Source: Actinomycetales bacterium UBA1416 (GTDB lineage: Bacteria > Actinomycetota > Actinomycetes > Actinomycetales > Actinomycetaceae). From it: 60,062 bases of DNA. Below are positions 55,163 to 60,062 of this stretch, one piece after another (the stretch's first letter is position 1; every line of letters starts with the position of its first letter). The stretch is taken from assembly GCA_002304945.1 (NCBI GenBank), contig DBPQ01000048.1:8588-68649 (forward strand), read 5' to 3'. Made by a program: the position numbers and the translations under genes. The notes beneath the pieces were generated by a model. The model was not told the origin of the DNA, ran no database searches, and saw only the letters and a list, made by a program, of their open reading frames with translations.

Positions 55163-56404
55163 TCACAGGAGGGGTGCGAGCGGGCGCAGCACCCGCTCGA
55201 CCACCCGCTTCCACGCGGGACGGGACTCCCACTCCTCGAGGGTCAGTTCCCGGGCGTTGGTGAGATCGGTGGCGAAGACCTCCTCCATGCGGTGTGCGAG
55301 GCCCTCGTCGTACACCTCGATGTTGATCTCGAAGTTCCCGGTCATCGAGAGCCTGTCGATGTTGGTGGTGCCGATGGTGGTCCACCGCCCGTCGACGGTG
55401 GCCGTCTTGGCGTGGACCATGGCGTGCTGGAAGAGAAAGATGCGCACGCCCCCGGCGAGCAGGCGGGACAGGAGCCCCCTGGCCACCCAGTCCGCGACCA
55501 CGTGGTTCGAGAACTCGGGCACGAGGACGCGCACCTCCACCCCCCGTCTCACGGCCCGGAGCAGGGCGTCGAGGACCTCCTCGTCGGGGAGGAAGTAGCC
55601 CTGGGTGATGTCCACCGACCGGACCGCCCGCTCGACGGCGTCGATGTACATGCCGCGGACCGGGAAGAGGAGGCGGTTCGGCAGGTTGAGCGAGGCACGG
55701 ATGCGCGCGTCCCACTTGCGCGCCCCACGGTCCGTCAGCTCGGGGTGGCGCTTCTTCTTGTAGTAGTTCCAGAAGTCCACGAAGGCGTTGGACAGCTCCC
55801 AGGCGGCGGGCCCCTCGATCCGCAGGTGCGTGTCCCGCCACGTGTCCGAGTACAGCTTGCCGATGTTGTAGCCACCGACGTAGCCCACGCGTTCGTCCAC
55901 GACGAGGAGCTTGCGGTGGTCCCGGGCGTAGGTCCGGGGGGAGAGGGGAGATCGCCCGTTGACGAGCCCGAAGGCCAGCACCTGGAGGCGGTCGTCGAAC
56001 TGCTTGAAGGCGCGCGGCACGACGAGGTTCGCGAACGTGTCGTAGATGACGTACACGTCGACACCGCGGGCAGCAGCCTCCGTGAGTTCTGCCTTGAACC
56101 TCTCTCCGACCTCGTCGGCCTTCCAGATGTAGGTCTCGAAGAAGACCGTCTCCCGCGCCGCGCGGATGTCCGCGAGCATCGCGTCGTACAGCTCGTCCCC
56201 GTCGGTGTACACGGTGAGGCGGCTGCCGTGCGCCTCGACCTCCTCCGGTGGGATGCGCGGGAACGTCCCGCTCGGGGGGAAGCGCCGCTTCCGGAGGGCG
56301 TCCGCCGCCATCAGCGCGAGAGCCGCTCCGACCTGCACGGTGAGGACGCCGATCCCCGTCCACGCGAGGACCCGGCGGAGGGGGAGGCGGGGCGCGGCAG
56401 GCAT
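55163..56404 (-). CDS. Phospholipase D-family protein, cardiolipin synthase type
   Basis: The protein is 413 residues from ATG 56404. One N-terminal membrane segment (about 12-35) is followed by two PLD half-domains with complete HKD motifs, RDHRKLLVVDERVGYVGGYN and VHAKTATVDGRWTTIGTTNID. FFETYIWKADEVGERFK and the FEINIEVYDEG end are typical of the cardiolipin synthase/PLD group. It could join phosphatidylglycerol molecules into cardiolipin at the membrane. It is convergent with ligA and divergent from gatC; TACATT lies 6 nt before its start. Confidence 0.87.
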   Translation of the reverse strand: MPAAPRLPLRRVLAWTGIGVLTVQVGAALALMAADALRKRRFPPSGTFPRIPPEEVEAHGSRLTVYTDGDELYDAMLADIRAARETVFFETYIWKADEVGERFKAELTEAAARGVDVYVIYDTFANLVVPRAFKQFDDRLQVLAFGLVNGRSPLSPRTYARDHRKLLVVDERVGYVGGYNIGKLYSDTWRDTHLRIEGPAAWELSNAFVDFWNYYKKKRHPELTDRGARKWDARIRASLNLPNRLLFPVRGMYIDAVERAVRSVDITQGYFLPDEEVLDALLRAVRRGVEVRVLVPEFSNHVVADWVARGLLSRLLAGGVRIFLFQHAMVHAKTATVDGRWTTIGTTNIDRLSMTGNFEINIEVYDEGLAHRMEEVFATDLTNARELTLEEWESRPAWKRVVERVLRPLAPLL

Positions 56405-56410
56405 GGCACC

Positions 56411-56416
56411 AATGTA
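56411..56416 (-). promoter_or_regulatory. -10-like hexamer for the PLD-family gene
   Basis: On the minus strand TACATT is followed by 6 nt and ATG 56404. Confidence 0.45.
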
Positions 56417-56446
56417 TCGGCCCCATCCGCTCCCAAGCCGCCCCAC

Positions 56447-56452
56447 TACACT
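56447..56452 (+). promoter_or_regulatory. -10-like hexamer for gatC
   Basis: TACACT is followed by 7 nt and ATG 56460. It serves the gatCAB row. Confidence 0.5.
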
Positions 56453-56459
56453 GGCGGGC

Positions 56460-56759
56460 ATGTCCACCATCTCCCGCGAGGAAGTCGTGCGCGTCGCGGC
56501 GCTCGCCCGCATCGAGCTGACGGAGGCCGAGATCGACCGGCTGGCGGGTGAGCTCGACGTCATCGCCTCCGCCGTCGCCCGCGTCAGCGAGGTGGCCACG
56601 CCGGACGTGCCCGCCACCTCCCATCCCGTGCCCATGTCCAACGTCATGCGTGACGACGTCCCGGTGACGCCGCTGCCGGTCGCCGACGTCCTGGCGGCGG
56701 CGCCTGACGCCCGCGACGGGCAGTTCGGCGTGCCCCAGATCCTCGAGGAGGACGCATGA
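56460..56759 (+). CDS. gatC: Asp/Glu-tRNA amidotransferase subunit C
   Basis: The protein is 99 residues from ATG 56460; the longer frame from 56166 runs inside the divergent gene and is not used. ISREEVVRVAALARIELTEAEIDRLAGELDVI is the GatC N-terminal helix pair; RDDVPVTPLPVADVLAAAPDA is the conserved C-terminal loop that wraps GatA. It holds GatA and GatB together in the complex that amidates Glu-tRNA(Gln) and Asp-tRNA(Asn). The stop overlaps gatA (ATGA). Confidence 0.95.
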   Translation: MSTISREEVVRVAALARIELTEAEIDRLAGELDVIASAVARVSEVATPDVPATSHPVPMSNVMRDDVPVTPLPVADVLAAAPDARDGQFGVPQILEEDA

Positions 56760-58261
56760 GCACGCTCGTGGGGACCACGGCGGCGGAGCTGGCCCGGTTG
56801 CTCGCCGCCCGGGAGGTCTCGAGCGTCGAGGTGACGCGTGCGCACCTCGACCGGATCGCGGAGGTCGACGGCGAGATCCACGCCCACCTCCGGACCGCGG
56901 CGGCGGAGGCGCTGGCGGCGGCGGAGAGGGTCGACGCCGCGCGGTCCCGCGGCGAGGGCCTTCCGCTGCTCGCCGGCGTACCCATCTCCGTGAAGGACAA
57001 CGTGGTGACGCGTGGACTCGAGACAACGGCGGGGTCACGCATCCTGGAGGGCTGGATCCCGCCCTATGACGCCACCGTGGTGACTCGCCTGCGTGCCGCC
57101 GGCATGCCCATCCTCGGCAAGACGAACCTCGACGAGTTCGCCATGGGGTCCTCCACAGAGCACTCGGCGTTCGGACCCACCCGGAACCCGTGGGACACCG
57201 GCAGGATTCCCGGAGGGTCCGGGGGCGGATCGGCCGCAGCCGTCGCGTCGTTGCAGGCTCCCCTCGCGATCGGTTCTGACACCGGCGGTTCGATCCGCCA
57301 ACCCGGTGCCGTCACCGGCACGGTGGGCGTGAAGCCGACCTACGGCGGAGTCTCCCGGTACGGCCTCATCGCGCTCGCCTCGTCGCTGGACCAGATCGGT
57401 CCCGTCGCACGCACTGTCGAGGACGCCGCACTCCTGCACGAGGTGCTCGCCGGACACGACCCGCTCGACTCGACCTCGCTTGATGCCCCCGTTCCGTCCT
57501 TCTCTGCCGCCGTGCGGGACGCTGATGTGGCCGGCATGCGGATCGGGGTGGTCCGTGAGCTCGGGGGAGAGGGGTACCAGGAGGGCGTGCGGGCCTCCTT
57601 CGAGACCGCCCTTGGACTGCTGGCGGATGCGGGGGCCGAGATCGTGGAGGTCTCCTGCCCCTCGTTCGACTACGCGCTCGCCGCCTACTACCTGATCCTG
57701 CCTGCCGAGGCGTCCTCCAACCTCGCCCGATTCGATGGCATGCGGTTCGGCCTGAGGATCGAACCGAGCGACGGACCCGTGACTGCGGAGCGCGTCATGG
57801 CGGCCACCCGAGGTGCGGGCTTTGGGGACGAGGTGAAACGGCGCATCATCCTCGGGACGCACGCGCTGTCCGCGGGATACTTCGACGCGTACTACGGATC
57901 GGCGCAGAAGGTGCGAACCCTGATCCAGCGGGACTTCGCGGCTGCGTTCGAGCGTGCGGACGTCCTCGTCTCCCCCACGGCGCCCACGACGGCGTTCCGG
58001 TTCGGGGAGAAGCTCGACGACCCACTGGCGATGTACCTCAACGACATCGCCACGATCCCGGCGAACCTCGCCGGGACTCCCGGCATGTCGCTCCCGTCCG
58101 GCGTCAGTGAGGACGGCCTCCCCGTCGGGTTCCAGGTGCTGGCACCCGCCCACGAGGACGAGCGGATGTACCGGGTGTCAGGGGTGCTGGAGCGCCTGCT
58201 CGAGGAACGCTGGGGTGGCCGGCTGCTCGACGTGCACGGGGTGAACGGAGGGGCTCGATGA
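56756..58261 (+). CDS. gatA: Asp/Glu-tRNA amidotransferase subunit A
   Basis: The 501-residue amidase-signature protein has all parts of the Ser-cisSer-Lys triad: Lys in GVPISVKDNV, cis-Ser in PGGSGGGSAAAVA and the nucleophile in GSDTGGSIRQPG. The start SVEVTRAHLDRIAEVDGEIHA and the end LPVGFQVLAPAHED are canonical. It releases ammonia from glutamine for GatB. It is translationally coupled to gatC and gatB by ATGA overlaps. Confidence 0.97.
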   Translation: MSTLVGTTAAELARLLAAREVSSVEVTRAHLDRIAEVDGEIHAHLRTAAAEALAAAERVDAARSRGEGLPLLAGVPISVKDNVVTRGLETTAGSRILEGWIPPYDATVVTRLRAAGMPILGKTNLDEFAMGSSTEHSAFGPTRNPWDTGRIPGGSGGGSAAAVASLQAPLAIGSDTGGSIRQPGAVTGTVGVKPTYGGVSRYGLIALASSLDQIGPVARTVEDAALLHEVLAGHDPLDSTSLDAPVPSFSAAVRDADVAGMRIGVVRELGGEGYQEGVRASFETALGLLADAGAEIVEVSCPSFDYALAAYYLILPAEASSNLARFDGMRFGLRIEPSDGPVTAERVMAATRGAGFGDEVKRRIILGTHALSAGYFDAYYGSAQKVRTLIQRDFAAAFERADVLVSPTAPTTAFRFGEKLDDPLAMYLNDIATIPANLAGTPGMSLPSGVSEDGLPVGFQVLAPAHEDERMYRVSGVLERLLEERWGGRLLDVHGVNGGAR

Positions 58262-59748
58262 ACGACGTCGTCGACTACGAGGAGGCCGTGGCGGCCTTCG
58301 ACCCGGTACTGGGCATCGAGGTGCACGTCGAGCTCGGCACGCGCACCAAGATGTTCGACGGCGCCCCGGTGGCGTTCGGTGGCGAGCCGAACTCCCGGGT
58401 GACGCCGGTGTCGCTCGGGCTTCCCGGCTCGTTGCCCAAGGTGAACCGCGCAGCGGTGGAGTCGGCGATCAGGATCGGGCTCGCACTGGGGTGCGAGATC
58501 GCCGAGTCCTCCCGGTTCGCCCGGAAGAACTACTTCTATCCGGACATGCCGAAGAACTTCCAGACCTCGCAGTACGACGAGCCCATTGCGCGAGACGGCC
58601 ACCTGGACGTCGAACTCGCGGACGGCACCCTGTTCCGGGTGGAGATCGAGCGCGCCCACATGGAGGAGGACGCGGGGAAGAACACGCACGTGGGAGGCGA
58701 TGCCGGTCGCATCCACAGTGCCGAGTACTCCCTGGTGGACTACAACCGCGCCGGTGTCCCGCTCGTCGAGATCGTCACGCGGCCGATCACCGGAGCCGGA
58801 GCCAGGGCGCCGGAGGTGGCGGCCGCCTACGTCCAGACACTGCGGGACATCTTCCGGGTCCTCGACGTCTCGGAGGCCCGGATGGAGCGGGGCAACGTCC
58901 GCGCGGACGTGAACGTCTCGCTGCGGCCGTCCCCCGAGGCCCCGCTGGGGACGCGAACCGAGACGAAGAACGTGAACTCGTTCCGCTCGATCGAGCGCGC
59001 GGTGCAGTACGAGATCACGCGACAGGCCGCCGTCCTGCTCTCGGGCGGGACGGTGGTGCAGGAGACCCGCCACTGGCACGAGGAGACGGGCGAGACCTCA
59101 CCGGGCCGCGTCAAGTCCGATGCCGAGGACTACCGCTACTTCCCCGAACCGGACCTCATGCCGATCGTGCCCGATCGCGCGTGGATCGAGGAGCTGCGGG
59201 CACGCCTTCCAGAGCTTCCGGCCGCCCGGCGGCGGCGGCTGCAGGCGGAGTGGGGCTTCTCCGACCTCGAGATGCGGGACGCGGCCGGCGCCCTCGACCT
59301 GATCGTCGAGACCGTCGCAGCGGGCGCCGCACCGGCGGCCGCACGGAAATGGTGGACCGGAGAGCTCGCCCGGGTCGCGAACTCCCGCGGGGCAACCCTC
59401 GAGGAACTCCCGGTCACGCCCGTGCAGGTGGCCCAACTCGTCGCCCTGGTCGACGCCGGGGAGCTCACCGAGCGGCTCGCGCGGCAGGTGCTGGACGGTG
59501 TGCTCGCGGGAGAGGGTGACCCGGCTGACGTCGTCGCGACTCGCGGCCTGCGCGTCGTGTCCGACGACGGTCCGTTGCTCGCGGCCATCGACGACGTGAT
59601 CGCGGCGAACCCTGACATCGTGGAACGCATTCGCGCAGGCAGGGTTCAGGCCACCGGTGCGCTCGTCGGCAGCGTCATGAAGGCGACCCGCGGGCAGGCA
59701 GATGCCGGGCGCGTGAAGGAGCTGATCGCCAGCCGCCTCGGCGTGTGA
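58258..59748 (+). CDS. gatB: Asp/Glu-tRNA amidotransferase subunit B
   Basis: The 496-residue protein has the GatB kinase-transferase core: VLGIEVHVELGTRTKMF, LGLPGSLPKVN, SRFARKNYFYPDMPKNFQTSQYD, ERAHMEEDAGK, DYNRAGVPLVEIVT, VNVSLRP, TEVKN-type TETKNVNSFRSIERA and DYRYFPEPDL. A helical and YqeY-like C-terminal domain ends VMKATRGQADAGRVKELI. It phosphorylates Glu-tRNA(Gln)/Asp-tRNA(Asn) and transfers ammonia. It is the last gene before the rRNA operon leader. Confidence 0.97.
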   Translation: MNDVVDYEEAVAAFDPVLGIEVHVELGTRTKMFDGAPVAFGGEPNSRVTPVSLGLPGSLPKVNRAAVESAIRIGLALGCEIAESSRFARKNYFYPDMPKNFQTSQYDEPIARDGHLDVELADGTLFRVEIERAHMEEDAGKNTHVGGDAGRIHSAEYSLVDYNRAGVPLVEIVTRPITGAGARAPEVAAAYVQTLRDIFRVLDVSEARMERGNVRADVNVSLRPSPEAPLGTRTETKNVNSFRSIERAVQYEITRQAAVLLSGGTVVQETRHWHEETGETSPGRVKSDAEDYRYFPEPDLMPIVPDRAWIEELRARLPELPAARRRRLQAEWGFSDLEMRDAAGALDLIVETVAAGAAPAAARKWWTGELARVANSRGATLEELPVTPVQVAQLVALVDAGELTERLARQVLDGVLAGEGDPADVVATRGLRVVSDDGPLLAAIDDVIAANPDIVERIRAGRVQATGALVGSVMKATRGQADAGRVKELIASRLGV

Positions 59749-59773
59749 GTGGCACGGGTCACAGCGTGGCGGA

Positions 59774-59803
59774 TTGACCTGCATCGCGAAGGCTCTGTAG
59801 TCT
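59774..59803 (+). promoter_or_regulatory. rRNA operon promoter P1
   Basis: TTGACC (59774-59779), 18 nt, TAGTCT (59798-59803). Transcription would start near 59810. Confidence 0.75.
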
Positions 59804-59865
59804 CGGTGAGCCCGGTTGGGGAGGAACGGACGCCACGGTGCGGCCGGTCCCGGCGGGAAAGCAAT

Positions 59866-59889
59866 CGATCAGACCTCTGGGTCTGATCG
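59866..59889 (+). promoter_or_regulatory. Hairpin between rRNA promoters P1 and P2
   Basis: A perfect 10-bp stem (CGATCAGACC / GGTCTGATCG) with loop TCTG. It lies in the P1 transcript, upstream of P2; it may be a processing site, a protein site or an attenuator. No T-tract follows. Confidence 0.6.
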
Positions 59890-59923
59890 GTCGCGCTCCG
59901 GAGGATGATTCATGTTCCGCGGT

Positions 59924-59952
59924 TTGACACCGAGGTTCCGGATCCCTAAGAT
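59924..59952 (+). promoter_or_regulatory. rRNA operon promoter P2
   Basis: TTGACA (59924-59929), 17 nt, TAAGAT (59947-59952), a near-consensus housekeeping promoter and the strongest in the window. Confidence 0.85.
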
Positions 59953-59958
59953 GGAGAA

Positions 59959-60062
59959 GTTGCCCCACGGAGAGAGCGGCCCATCGGCTGCCCACTCCTG
60001 GAGTGTGTTTGTTGTTTGATATCTCAACAGTGTGTTTTGTTTTTTGATGCCATTTGGCTGCA
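59959..60062 (+). other. rRNA operon leader (16S rRNA gene expected just downstream)
   Basis: The region turns AT-rich and contains TTTGATATCTCAACAGTGTG (60015-60034), followed by GTTTTTTGATGCC. This is the actinobacterial rRNA leader pattern preceding 16S rRNA and associated with antitermination and RNase III processing. No mature 16S sequence is reached before the window ends. The rest of the 314-nt gap after gatB holds the two promoters and the hairpin listed separately and no ORF of note. Confidence 0.8.

Overview
The window is about 60 kb of high-G+C, gene-dense DNA from an Actinomycete (Actinomycetota, probably Micrococcales/Actinomycetales-like). The evidence is two WhiB-family regulators, NucS in the non-canonical mismatch-repair position, the GlgE alpha-glucan pathway, a UPF0182 membrane protein, DUF2550 and DUF2505 proteins, a PPA1309-type protein, UvrD2 with an HRDC tail, and very frequent GTG starts. 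Every region is consistent with a core chromosome. I see no insertion sequence, prophage, CRISPR array or attachment site.

Layout. 1-1897: end of the ATP synthase operon (atpD 3' end, atpC), a DUF2550 membrane protein and nucS. 2034-5254: a GH13 branching-type enzyme, a GH1-fold protein lacking both catalytic glutamates, and a small Cys/His protein. 5297-10975: alpha/beta hydrolase, a conserved hypothetical, a DivIVA-like coiled coil, a membrane-protein/lipoprotein pair and a thioredoxin-TPR protein. 11065-24411: alpha-glucan island with glgE-treS-mak-glgB on the minus strand, glgP divergent from glgE, then trpS and glgX. 24535-31376: etfBA, a cysteine desulfurase, mnmA and nudC in a tightly coupled row, then uvrD2. 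31390-32605: whiB7 with a long leader and upstream ORF, overlapping at its 3' end an orphan ThiF/cyclodehydratase-like gene. 32657-38812: DUF2342 protein, PDZ/Lon-like protease, PPA1309-family protein, UPF0182 protein. 38889-38962: initiator tRNA-Met. 39004-42585: folA, thyA, a hypothetical protein and a G6PD-type gene. 42586-47061: an amino-sugar cluster (nucleotidyltransferase-like protein, variant NagB, GlmM, left-handed beta-helix protein). 47127-49461: DUF2505, PdtaS-type histidine kinase, whiB1. 49650-52850: small membrane protein overlapping an FHA-FtsK/EccC-like ATPase. 52953-59748: ligA, a phospholipase D/cardiolipin-synthase-type gene and gatCAB. 59749-60062: promoters and leader of an rRNA operon whose 16S gene should begin just beyond the window.

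How the genes work together. TreS, Mak, GlgE and GlgB form a complete route from trehalose to branched alpha-glucan, and GlgP and GlgX provide its breakdown. The cysteine desulfurase and MnmA form a tRNA 2-thiouridylation pair. FolA and ThyA form the thymidylate cycle. GlmM, NagB and two partly characterised neighbours look like an amino-sugar phosphate module. A recurring architectural feature is a -10-like hexamer (TANNNT or a close variant) placed 6-7 nt before the start codon of at least 14 genes, which suggests widespread leaderless transcription. All functional calls come from reading motifs by eye; no database search was run.
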